From positions 1-47,095 of the forward strand of contig WRMK01000003.1 of NCBI GenBank assembly GCA_009777155.1: 47,095 bases of DNA, given 5' to 3'. The number at the start of each line of letters is the position of its first letter. Within the stretch, counting starts at the first letter, position 1. The translations under genes and the position numbers were made by a program. The notes beneath the pieces were generated by a model. It searched no databases. It had not been told where the DNA came from and saw nothing but the letters and a program-made list of their open reading frames with translations. Below, one piece after another: positions 15,567 through 23,407 of this stretch. The stretch is from Oscillospiraceae bacterium (GTDB taxonomy: Bacteria > Bacillota > Clostridia > Oscillospirales > Ruminococcaceae).

Positions 15567-16730
15567 TTACTCCTTACCTAAAGAATCCATGAATTTTGAT
15601 TTTAATATTTCGGTGATTCTAACCGCGAAGTTGTCGTCAATTACTACAACGTCTCCTCGTGCGATTAGGTTCCCGTTAACCACTACGTCTACAGGCGCGC
15701 CCGCCTGTCTCTCAAGCTCGATGATTGAACCCTGTGCAAATTCGAGAATCTCCTTGACCTTGCGCTTTGCCGTGCCGATTTCCACCGAGATTTGGAGCGG
15801 AACTCCCATCAGCAACTGCAAATTGTCGCCTTGGTCGGCGGGCAGATTGAAGTTTACGGCCTCAAACTGGTGTAATTGCGCGTTTTGTATGTTAAGCGGC
15901 GGGCCGTAACCCGGCATGGGCATTTGCGGATAGCCGTACGGCATTGCGCCCATTGGAGGGGGCGGATAGCCGGGCATTGCGCCCATTGGAGGGGGTGGAT
16001 AGCCGCCGGGCATTGGGGGCGGTGGGTACTGTTGCGGTGCGCCATAGGGCGGGGGTGCGGCTTGCGGTTGCTGTTGTTGCTGTTGGGGAGTAGCGGCCGC
16101 GGGTGCAGGGGCGGGTTCGGGTTCAGGCTCGGGGTCGGGTTTCATCATCTTGTCGCAAATCAACTGCGCCAATTCGATGCTCATGACCGAGGCGAACTCC
16201 GACTTTATTATCCCCTCGATTGTAATATCGAAAGTAATCGACACGACTTCCTCGTCCACGTCGTACTCGTGAACCTGCGAAAGCTTGATTTCATTCATTA
16301 TATACGGGGTAGGGGTGGAAATATCTATGTGCATTCCCAAAAAATTTGACAATGCAGTCGCCGATGAACCCATCATCTGGTTCATTACCTCGCTCACCGC
16401 GCTGATATTCAGCTCGTCAAACTCAAAGTCCGGTGACAACTCAAGCGGCTGACCCATCAATTGATTTAGTATCAATTGAACGTCGTCCTGCTTTAATATC
16501 ATCATGTTCGTCCCGGTGATACCTTTGACGTAAACGATTTTTACGCATATAGCCGGCTCTAAGGATTCGTTGCGGAGCGTGGCGGCTTTTTGTACGGATA
16601 CGCGTGGGGTGGTAATCCAGACTTTCGCGTTAAGCAATTCCGAAGCGGCAGTAGCGGCGTTGCCCATACTGATGTTCATTACTTCCGCTATTGCGTCCTG
16701 TTGCATGTCTGTAAATTCAACCAAAGCCAT
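15567..16730 (-). CDS. fliY: Flagellar switch protein FliY (CheC-like + FliN domains)
   Basis: A 387-residue C-ring protein. Residues 1-205 are a CheC-like phosphatase domain with both ExxN motifs (AEVMNISMGNAATA and SEVMNQMMGSSATA). Residues about 208-285 are a Pro/Gln/Ala/Gly-rich linker with repeats of GYPPPPMGAM. The C-terminal SpoA (FliN) domain has LLMGVPLQISVEIGTAKRKV. It combines CheY-P hydrolysis with the switch. The linker is unusually long and repetitive, and the DNA under it is a near-perfect tandem repeat, so its length may vary between strains. Confidence 0.95.
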   Translation of the reverse strand: MALVEFTDMQQDAIAEVMNISMGNAATAASELLNAKVWITTPRVSVQKAATLRNESLEPAICVKIVYVKGITGTNMMILKQDDVQLILNQLMGQPLELSPDFEFDELNISAVSEVMNQMMGSSATALSNFLGMHIDISTPTPYIMNEIKLSQVHEYDVDEEVVSITFDITIEGIIKSEFASVMSIELAQLICDKMMKPDPEPEPEPAPAPAAATPQQQQQQPQAAPPPYGAPQQYPPPPMPGGYPPPPMGAMPGYPPPPMGAMPYGYPQMPMPGYGPPLNIQNAQLHQFEAVNFNLPADQGDNLQLLMGVPLQISVEIGTAKRKVKEILEFAQGSIIELERQAGAPVDVVVNGNLIARGDVVVIDDNFAVRITEILKSKFMDSLGKE

Positions 16731-16773
16731 ATAAGCGAATATCCTTTCCCTACATTTTTTGTCCTAATGGGTT

Positions 16774-17766
16774 TTACAAGTCCATGTTATAAACCGTCTC
16801 GATTTTAACCGCTTTCTTGTTATTGAAGACTCCCATTTTGCCGTCGAACCATTTCTTGCCGCCGACATTGAGGACTATATTACTGTCGATGCTCTTACCG
16901 AGCGGTATGATGTCGCCTGTTTGCAGTTTCAATATATCTAACATGTCAAGGTCAACCTCGCCGAGGATTGCCGTAACGTCGAGCGCGCTGTACGAGACCC
17001 CGCCGAGAATGTTGCTCTTGCGTTCACTGTCGCGGCTTGCGTCGGTCTTTCTGCCGAGCCGCGTCTGCCTCACCGTATACTTCTGCATGATTTCATACAG
17101 CCCGACGGCGGGCAAGCAGACGGTGACTAAAGCCTTTGTCTCGTTTATCATGACCTCAAGTACGCAGATAATCATGGTTTCATCATGGCCTGCCGTGGAG
17201 ATAATCCGCGAGTTGGTCTCGACCCCGACAAGCTCCGGCTGAAGCTCCACGAAGGTCGCCCACGGTTCTTTCAACCGCACGAGTATATTTCGGATAATAT
17301 TTTCCATTATACTCGCTTCAATGTCGGTAAATTCGCGGTCGGTGTCCATAAATTCGCCGCTTCCGCCGAGCAGACGGTCTATCATGACATAGGTGAGTGA
17401 GTTACTAAGCTGCACGATGACGTTCAAGTCTTCGATTTCGTCGTCCTGCAGCCTAAGTTCCCCCATACCCATCATTACATAGTCGGGCAGGGCGTTGCTG
17501 AACTCGAAATACTTCTGCTCCTCAACCGAAGTGAGGGAGATTTTGCAATAGAGCCGTAGCAGACCCGTGAGGTAGGATGAGAGCAGGCGGGCGTAGTTGT
17601 CGAAGATACCTTCGATTGTCCGCATGCGTTCCTTGGTGAATTTTTTAGGTGAGCGGAAGTCGTAATCCTTGATGTCGGGGGGCTTCTCCGCTACCGCCAA
17701 CACCTCGCCGGACTGCGCGCTGTTTAGCATGGCGTCTATTTCCGCTTGCGTTAACACATCTGCCAT
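16774..17766 (-). CDS. fliM: Flagellar motor switch protein FliM
   Basis: A 330-residue C-ring protein. The N-terminal CheY-P-binding motif LTQAEIDAMLNS is present, followed by a CheC-like middle domain (MMGMGELRLQDDEIEDL region) and a C-terminal SpoA domain (DVTAILGEVDLDMLDILKLQTGDIIPL). The start at 17766 follows AAGGTGGTGG. It sits directly after motB, and fliL, which usually lies between, is missing. Confidence 0.96.
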   Translation of the reverse strand: MADVLTQAEIDAMLNSAQSGEVLAVAEKPPDIKDYDFRSPKKFTKERMRTIEGIFDNYARLLSSYLTGLLRLYCKISLTSVEEQKYFEFSNALPDYVMMGMGELRLQDDEIEDLNVIVQLSNSLTYVMIDRLLGGSGEFMDTDREFTDIEASIMENIIRNILVRLKEPWATFVELQPELVGVETNSRIISTAGHDETMIICVLEVMINETKALVTVCLPAVGLYEIMQKYTVRQTRLGRKTDASRDSERKSNILGGVSYSALDVTAILGEVDLDMLDILKLQTGDIIPLGKSIDSNIVLNVGGKKWFDGKMGVFNNKKAVKIETVYNMDL

Positions 17767-17785
17767 GCTAAAACCACCACCTTTT

Positions 17786-17822
17786 GACAATTAATAATGA
17801 ATAATGAATAGTGAATAATGAG
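17786..17822. repeat. Short GAATAAT heptad array
   Basis: AATAATGAATAATGAATAGTGAATAATGA-type units fill the motB-fliM gap and end at the motB stop. No second terminus or interior module is present. Confidence 0.7.
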
Positions 17823-18902
17823 TTAATCCTCCGAGGAATCTGCGGGGTCTTCCGTGCCTTCTACTTCTTCGATTTCGCGGTAGTCGTCTTCGGTTAGTTG
17901 GCCGAAGTCGCTTGGACTTGGGCCGACCTGCCCGCCTTGCGGCATGTGATACTCGGGTTGCCGCTTGTCGCCGTATCTGTCCCAAAGCTCGTCGAGGATT
18001 CCGCCGACTACGCTTGTGACCGGGCTGCCCGGTTGCTGAACCAAAGTACCCTCGGCATCGACTTCGCGGTGTGACTGGTTATAGTCGTATGCCATGATGT
18101 CGCGTATGAACCTGTCAACCTCACGCGGCAAGTCGGGGCGGCGGTTGATGACAATCTCAACCCGCCTGTTTGCGGAGCGGCCCGATTCGCTCTCGTTAGA
18201 TGCAATCGGGTGAAATCTGCCGAGGCCCTCTGCCTTGAATTTCTCGCTTGCCGCCATATTTTTATCACGGTCTAAATAACTCAGCACGGTAGTAGCACGC
18301 ATTGCCGACAATTCCCAGTCGTTGACGCCAAGATAAGTCGCGCCGACGTCCGCGGTATGCCCTTGAATCTGGATTGAACCTATATATTCTTCTGTAGCCT
18401 TTACCGAGGGGGCGATGAGGTCGAGGATTCGCCTACCCGTGGGCATGAGCGCGAACTGGTCGGGCTCAAACATAACGTCGCTACCTAAGCGTATTCGTAT
18501 CATGCCGGGGGTCGAGTGGACGCTCATGACGTCCTGCAGGTCGTTTTCCTCCACCACTTCCGCCAAAGCCTGTGCCAATGACTCGAAGACGTGCCGCTCG
18601 GAAGTCGAGCCGGGCGGTTGACCGCCGTCTACTTCGAGGTCGGGCGGGCCTTGTATCGGGACGTTGGTGTTGCCATCTATTGAGGTATTTTCGGCGTCTT
18701 CGGGGGGCGGCCCGACTATGGTGTTGATAAATTTACCGTCGGGTCTGACCGATTGCAGGATATATTGAAGCCGCACATCGTCACGGGTGGAAGATGCGTA
18801 AAGCAAAACGAAAAAGCAGAATAACAGCGTAACCATGTCGGAATAGGTTGCAAACCATTCGTCAAGCCCTTTTTTACCGCCGACTGCGCGTTTTTTTCTC
18901 AT
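17823..18902 (-). CDS. motB: Flagellar stator protein MotB
   Basis: A 359-residue stator subunit. D22 in YSDMVTLLFCFFVLLYA is the ion-carrying aspartate of the single membrane span. An OmpA-like peptidoglycan-binding domain follows (IQIQGHTADVGA, ELSAMRATTVLSYL, ANRRVEIVINR). The start at 18902 follows AAGGTG. The acidic C-terminal tail after about residue 250 is longer than usual. A likely promoter lies just upstream. Confidence 0.95.
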   Translation of the reverse strand: MRKKRAVGGKKGLDEWFATYSDMVTLLFCFFVLLYASSTRDDVRLQYILQSVRPDGKFINTIVGPPPEDAENTSIDGNTNVPIQGPPDLEVDGGQPPGSTSERHVFESLAQALAEVVEENDLQDVMSVHSTPGMIRIRLGSDVMFEPDQFALMPTGRRILDLIAPSVKATEEYIGSIQIQGHTADVGATYLGVNDWELSAMRATTVLSYLDRDKNMAASEKFKAEGLGRFHPIASNESESGRSANRRVEIVINRRPDLPREVDRFIRDIMAYDYNQSHREVDAEGTLVQQPGSPVTSVVGGILDELWDRYGDKRQPEYHMPQGGQVGPSPSDFGQLTEDDYREIEEVEGTEDPADSSED

Positions 18903-18922
18903 TGACTTGCACCTTTCCTTTA

Positions 18923-18951
18923 AGTATATCACAAATTTTACAATTTTGCAA
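18923..18951 (-). promoter_or_regulatory. Possible internal promoter before motB
   Basis: Minus strand TTGCAA (18946-18951), a 17-bp spacer and TATACT (18923-18928) lie within the AT-rich motA-motB gap, 21 bp before the motB ATG. Low complexity raises the chance of a fortuitous match. Confidence 0.45.
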
Positions 18952-18991
18952 ATATATTTGTAAAATTTTGTTTGTTAAATTTTACCGATAT

Positions 18992-19768
18992 TTATTTAGC
19001 GGCTTTAGCGGGGTCTTTGCGTGCCGATTCGGGGAGCATGAACTCAAGCTTTTCCTTGATTAGGCGCGGGTTACTGCCCGCCGCGATGGACATTACGCCC
19101 TCTATAATTATATTCATGCAAAGCTCCTCGTCGGTGTGGGCGTTTTTGAGTGCCCATTCGAGCGGGGAGAATATGACGTTCGCAAGCAACGAACCGTAGA
19201 AAGTCGTGATAATCGCCACCGCCATTGCCGCGCCGATACCGTCGGGGTCGTCCGCCATGTTGACAAGCATTATTACAAGCCCGATTAGCGTACCGAGCAT
19301 CCCGAACGCCGGCCCAAGCGCAACACCGCGCCCGAAAAAGTCGGAATTCGCGCTGTGCCGCTCGGCTGTATGGTCAACCGCGCTTTCGAGCATATCGCGG
19401 ACTTTATCGGGGTCGTTCGCGTCTACAATGAGCATTAGTGCCTGCTTCATGAACGGGTCTTTGGCGTTGTTTGCGCTTTCTTCAAGTGCCAGCAAGCCCT
19501 TGCTCCGTGCGACTGTCGCGTATTCGGTGATTTCTTTTATGTACTGGTTTGGGTTGTACTTAGGGGGTTTTATTGCGACCTTGAAAATCTTGCCGAGCTT
19601 CAGCACCTGCGAAAGCGGCGTGGTCGCGATTAGCGCGCCGAACGTACCCCCGATAACGATTAGGAGGGACGGCAAGTTAATAAAGTCGCTGAAGTTCCCG
19701 CCGTCCATAATGCCGAAGACGACGGCGGCTATACATAGCACCCAGCCGATAATTATAGTAAAGTTCAA
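18992..19768 (-). CDS. motA: Flagellar stator protein MotA
   Basis: A 258-residue four-span stator protein. LIVIGGTFGALIATTP near the N terminus and GPAFGMLGTLIGLVIML in the second half (with the conserved prolines) identify it. The start is TTG at 19768 with a strong GGAGGT 7 nt upstream. It precedes motB. Whether the motor uses protons or sodium is not evident. Confidence 0.95.
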   Translation of the reverse strand: MNFTIIIGWVLCIAAVVFGIMDGGNFSDFINLPSLLIVIGGTFGALIATTPLSQVLKLGKIFKVAIKPPKYNPNQYIKEITEYATVARSKGLLALEESANNAKDPFMKQALMLIVDANDPDKVRDMLESAVDHTAERHSANSDFFGRGVALGPAFGMLGTLIGLVIMLVNMADDPDGIGAAMAVAIITTFYGSLLANVIFSPLEWALKNAHTDEELCMNIIIEGVMSIAAGSNPRLIKEKLEFMLPESARKDPAKAAK

Positions 19769-19838
19769 AAGTGTTACCTCCGATTAAAAAGGATTTATTT
19801 TAATTGGTTAATCTTCGTTGGTAGTGGGTTGCCGTTGG

Positions 19839-20042
19839 CTAATCTTCGTTTGTGGTAACTCTGCGCCGTGTATTGCGCCGAAACTCGGCAGTTTTCTGCA
19901 TGATTTCGACGAGTGATTCTTTTACGATGTGGGTGTGGCCGTTGTTCATAAGTACGATGGTATCGGGCGTTTCATACGCCGTCTCAATCAAATTCTCATT
20001 CACGAGAATCTCCGAGTCGTCAAGTTTGGTTAATAGTATCAT
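19839..20042 (-). CDS. flbD: Flagellar protein FlbD (SwrD)
   Basis: A 67-residue FlbD-family protein (MILLTKLDDSEILVNENLIETAYETPDT-type start, then IVLMNNGHTHIVKESLVEIM). In Bacillus the homologue SwrD increases motor power. It is located between flgE and motA, as usual. AAGGA lies 8 nt before the ATG. The basic C-terminal tail EFRRNTRRRV is typical. Confidence 0.93.
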   Translation of the reverse strand: MILLTKLDDSEILVNENLIETAYETPDTIVLMNNGHTHIVKESLVEIMQKTAEFRRNTRRRVTTNED

Positions 20043-20069
20043 CAGCTTGTCCTTCTGTAGTATGGTATA

Positions 20070-20210
20070 TTACCGCTACTACAAGGGCGGAGCATACCGC
20101 CCTTGTAAGCGGTTATAATTTTTCTGTTGGGGAATACTCCCCAATGCAACCGACAATTACCAACACAATTGTACACTATCCATTGTCAATTGTCAATTGC
20201 CATCACTCTT
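20070..20210. repeat. Palindromes and GACAATT heptads between flgE and flbD
   Basis: A 16-bp-armed hairpin (CCGCTACTACAAGGGCGG, 20073-20090, with its inverse near 20096-20112), a TTGGGGAATACTCCCCAA palindrome (about 20129-20146), and TTGTCAA/TTGTCCA-type heptads (20170-20202) fill the gap. Confidence 0.7.
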
Positions 20211-20211
20211 A

Positions 20212-21999
20212 CTATCTCTTGAGATTAATCAATTCCTCGAGCATAGTGTCGGATACCGTGATAATCCTCGAATTCGCTTGGAATCCCCTTTGGGTGATTA
20301 TCATGTTGGAAAATTCTTCCGAAAGGTCTACGTTTGCCATTTCGAGCGAGCCGGACGAGATTTCACCCGCGCCGTCACTCTCGGGGATTTTGACTTCGGC
20401 TTCACCCGATGCGGGGGTAGTTCTGAAATACGAAGTCCCGAAATGCTGTAAACCGTTTTGGTTTTGGAAGATTGCGATGTCTATTCTGCCGAGCAGCAAA
20501 GTGCCGTGAACAGCGTGTTCGCCGTAGATAACGCCGCCCGAGTCGATGAAGATAACTTCAAGGTCACGCACTGTCTGCGGCCCTGCAAATCTACCATTCG
20601 TGAGTGGCATGTTGATTCTGTCGAACAAGCCGCGGTAGAAGCTGTCCTCGCCGTGGTCGAAGCCGATTCTGTTGCCGTCCGGGCCGATTTCGAGCGCGAG
20701 TACAAAGCCTGCGGGTGTTGCAACTGTGCCGTTCGGGAAGTCTGCGCGGGCTGTTGCGGCGTTGGTGTTACCTTCCGCAATGGTTGTGCCTGTGCTGATA
20801 ATCAGCTTGCGTGCGGCATCGCCCGAGTCGGGTCTCCACTGGCCGGGGGTTAAACCTGCGGCTATGTCTGCGGCTGAGGGCGGGTCGGGTACACGTTGCA
20901 TACCTGCCGCCGCGTTTACCGCGTTTTGTATGTCTTCAAGGGTCGTCGGGTATCTCAATGTACCGATAATCAGAGCGTGAGCGGGGTTGTCTTCGTCTAA
21001 GACGCCTTCTGTCGGGTGGGTGTCGCCGTGCGCCCATTCTCTTGTCGGCACTGTGATGGTCATAACGCCTTGGTTCCAGCGCGCCGTGACCGATTGTATT
21101 GAAGTTGATGTAGCTAAATTAACTTGGTATCTGTTGGCGGCTTCACCCGGTTCAAACGCTTCAAACCGCAATAAAGTATCGCCAAACTCAAAGTAGTTGT
21201 ACGCCGCGAGCGGGTCTGTGCCTTCTGCGGGTACGCCGCTTATCGTAACATTCAGCGGGAGTACACCGTCGCCGGGGTTCACGCCGCCTGCGCTGATTGC
21301 CGCGTTGAGCGCGTCGTTGAACTGGGCGGGTGACGCGTAACTGCGGGTCAAGTCCATCTCAATCGTCAGCACGTTGCCGCTCAAACTTGCGAAAGGCACT
21401 CTGCTGTGTACGATGTTGATTGCAATATTGCCGTTCGGGCCGTAACCCGATGCCTCAACCTGCACATCATACTCGGCACCGTTGAACTCGATTGTGTTCG
21501 ACCAATTGGCCCGCTCGTTCATGACATTCGGCACCATGAGCGCGATTCTCTGGCTTGACGGGCCTATACCCGTGGGGTCGCCGTTTACTCCGAGGACGAT
21601 AAAGCCGTTGGAGTCAACTAAGTTACCTGCGTTGTCGATATTGAATACGCCATTTCTCGTGTAGAAAATATTTCCGGCGGGGTCCATAACTTGGAAGAAC
21701 CCTTCTCCTACGATTGCACAGTCTAAGTCATTGTCCGAGAAGGTCAAGCCCGATTGAGTCATGACCTTGTCGATTGAGCCCATTGCAAGCCCGTAACCGA
21801 CTTGGCGGGGGTTTGTGCCGCCGTTTACCGCGCTACCTGCCGATGCAAAGTTGCGTGTCTGGTAGAAAACGTCGCGGAAGGTTACGGTGTTCGCCTTATA
21901 GGCGGTGGTGTTTACGTTTGCGATGTTGTTACCGATAACATCCATTCGCACTGTGTGGTTCTTCAATCCGGATACGCCGGAAAAAAGCGATTTCATCAT
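20212..21999 (-). CDS. flgE: Flagellar hook protein FlgE
   Basis: A 595-residue hook subunit. The N terminus (MMKSLFSGVSGLKNHTVRMDVIGNNIANV) and C terminus (EEFSNMIITQRGFQANSRII) are the axial-protein helices that form the hook core. NPRQVGYG and GFFQVMD are family landmarks. It is larger than the ~400-residue enterobacterial hook, because of middle domains exposed on the surface. AAAGGAAA precedes the ATG. Confidence 0.95.
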   Translation of the reverse strand: MMKSLFSGVSGLKNHTVRMDVIGNNIANVNTTAYKANTVTFRDVFYQTRNFASAGSAVNGGTNPRQVGYGLAMGSIDKVMTQSGLTFSDNDLDCAIVGEGFFQVMDPAGNIFYTRNGVFNIDNAGNLVDSNGFIVLGVNGDPTGIGPSSQRIALMVPNVMNERANWSNTIEFNGAEYDVQVEASGYGPNGNIAINIVHSRVPFASLSGNVLTIEMDLTRSYASPAQFNDALNAAISAGGVNPGDGVLPLNVTISGVPAEGTDPLAAYNYFEFGDTLLRFEAFEPGEAANRYQVNLATSTSIQSVTARWNQGVMTITVPTREWAHGDTHPTEGVLDEDNPAHALIIGTLRYPTTLEDIQNAVNAAAGMQRVPDPPSAADIAAGLTPGQWRPDSGDAARKLIISTGTTIAEGNTNAATARADFPNGTVATPAGFVLALEIGPDGNRIGFDHGEDSFYRGLFDRINMPLTNGRFAGPQTVRDLEVIFIDSGGVIYGEHAVHGTLLLGRIDIAIFQNQNGLQHFGTSYFRTTPASGEAEVKIPESDGAGEISSGSLEMANVDLSEEFSNMIITQRGFQANSRIITVSDTMLEELINLKR

Positions 22000-22253
22000 A
22001 CTGTGAAATTTCCTTTCTCGGAGCGTGTTTAGAATAGTCTATCTTGCTCGGATAAGTAAGCTAAACATGCTCACATGCGCCGGCGACGGCAATTGACAAT
22101 TGACAATGGACAATGGACAATTATATTAAGCCCAAAAGTCGTTACAATCAGCAACTGCCATTTGCTGCCCTTCAATCGGTCGGGACAGCGAAGTTTCCCC
22201 GTTAGGGACCAACTCCATATGATTTTCGCCGACATGTGTTATTCTTTCAGATT
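22000..22253. other. Gap between flgE and the TIGR02530-like gene
   Basis: It contains a GACAATT heptad array (22088-22122) and about 120 bp of non-repeat sequence (22130-22250). On the minus strand that part has an open frame ending MAVADCNDFWA near 22131, with ATG as the only candidate start and no good Shine-Dalgarno. A 54-codon frame in another phase runs into the heptads. Neither is called as a gene. Confidence 0.5.
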
Positions 22254-22652
22254 TTACATTATTACTGTTGAGTCAATGTTTGTGAATGCGTTGCCTTTGA
22301 GTTCCTCCAGCTCCATTGTCGTGATGACCTTGTTGTTCGGGATATTGACTATGAAAGCGGTGGAATCTACCAAGACTAATGCTTCACTGCTGCCTTTTTC
22401 GGCGGCGGTTTTTACGCCCTCGTTGAGCCGTTCAAGCTTGTCGTTCTCGCTAATATCAACGCTTCTGCTATCCAATCTGCGTAGTGCGTGATTTGAAAAT
22501 TCGACTGCCGAGCCTTTCTCAATCTTAGCTTTGAGCGTATCTGCGAAGGTTTTGCCGTCGGGCGTTTCGCTTGCAGGGTTTTTCACTTCACTGCTTGGCT
22601 TGTTCGCGATGATTTGCTGGCCGCGCAGTTTCATAAACTCGTTCAATAGCAC
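22254..22652 (-). CDS. Flagellar operon protein, TIGR02530-like
   Basis: A 132-residue protein between flgD and flgE, the position and length of the flagellar operon protein family TIGR02530 of Firmicutes. The central part FSNHALRRLDSRSVDISEND and the C-terminal LVLVDSTAFIVNIPNNKVITTM match what I recall of that family. Function is unknown, probably hook assembly. The start is GTG at 22652 with AAAGGAG about 12 nt upstream, a little far, and a downstream ATG in frame is an alternative. Confidence 0.85.
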   Translation of the reverse strand: MLLNEFMKLRGQQIIANKPSSEVKNPASETPDGKTFADTLKAKIEKGSAVEFSNHALRRLDSRSVDISENDKLERLNEGVKTAAEKGSSEALVLVDSTAFIVNIPNNKVITTMELEELKGNAFTNIDSTVIM

Positions 22653-22677
22653 GAGATTTTTCCACTCCTTTCAAAGA

Positions 22678-23385
22678 TTAGTCGTCCTCGTCTTCATCAT
22701 GAGGTAGGTCGCTGAGGTCATCCTTGGGGTCTGTCTTGCTTTGGCCTTGATTTGGGTCCTCAATTTTGATTACGGTGTCTAACGGGTAGGCTTTGTTGTC
22801 AATTATGACGTTTACCTGCGTCTCTCTGATTTCGATGTGGCTTACAACCCCTGTTTCAATGACGTTTGAGCCGCTCTCGTTCTTGCCGACCACCGTGACC
22901 TTTTTACCTATGAGGGAGGTTGCGAACGAACCGTCTTGACCGGACGCCGCGAACGGATTACTGCTCGGCATGACTTCCATTATGTTTGCGAGCGGGTAAT
23001 TCGCCCCGTTGACCTTTACCATAAATTCGCCGTCAATCAAGTTCATCGAGGTGACAACGCCGGAGCTTACGCCGAAGTTACTGCCCACGCCTGCCGCAAT
23101 CGTTACGGTCTTCCCGACTAATGAGCCTGCGTAATTGGCGTTTTGGTAGTAAAGCGCGTCTTGCTGTGCTTTGAGTGCCGTAAAGTTCGCCAATTGTGAG
23201 ATAAACTCGGTGTTGGTTTTCGGCTCTAACGGGTCTTGGTGCGACATTTCCGCCATAAGCAGTGAGAAGAAATTGTCAAGCGAGAAAGATTCTTTGTCCT
23301 TGTCCTCGAAATACTTTGCGTATCTTTGCCTGTTTTCCTCAATACTCCGAGTACTTTCAATGTTCTTGGTAGGATTAGCTATCAT
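22678..23385 (-). CDS. flgD: Flagellar hook-capping protein FlgD
   Basis: A 235-residue scaffold that caps the growing hook. The conserved N-terminal segment FFSLLMAEMSHQDPLEPKTNTEFISQLANFTALK-type (about residues 38-72) is diagnostic, and a beta-rich domain and acidic tail follow. The ATG at 23385 follows GGGAG. It lies directly after fliK. Confidence 0.94.
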   Translation of the reverse strand: MIANPTKNIESTRSIEENRQRYAKYFEDKDKESFSLDNFFSLLMAEMSHQDPLEPKTNTEFISQLANFTALKAQQDALYYQNANYAGSLVGKTVTIAAGVGSNFGVSSGVVTSMNLIDGEFMVKVNGANYPLANIMEVMPSSNPFAASGQDGSFATSLIGKKVTVVGKNESGSNVIETGVVSHIEIRETQVNVIIDNKAYPLDTVIKIEDPNQGQSKTDPKDDLSDLPHDEDEDD

Positions 23386-23407
23386 TGTATTCTTTCTCCC
23401 TTCAATT

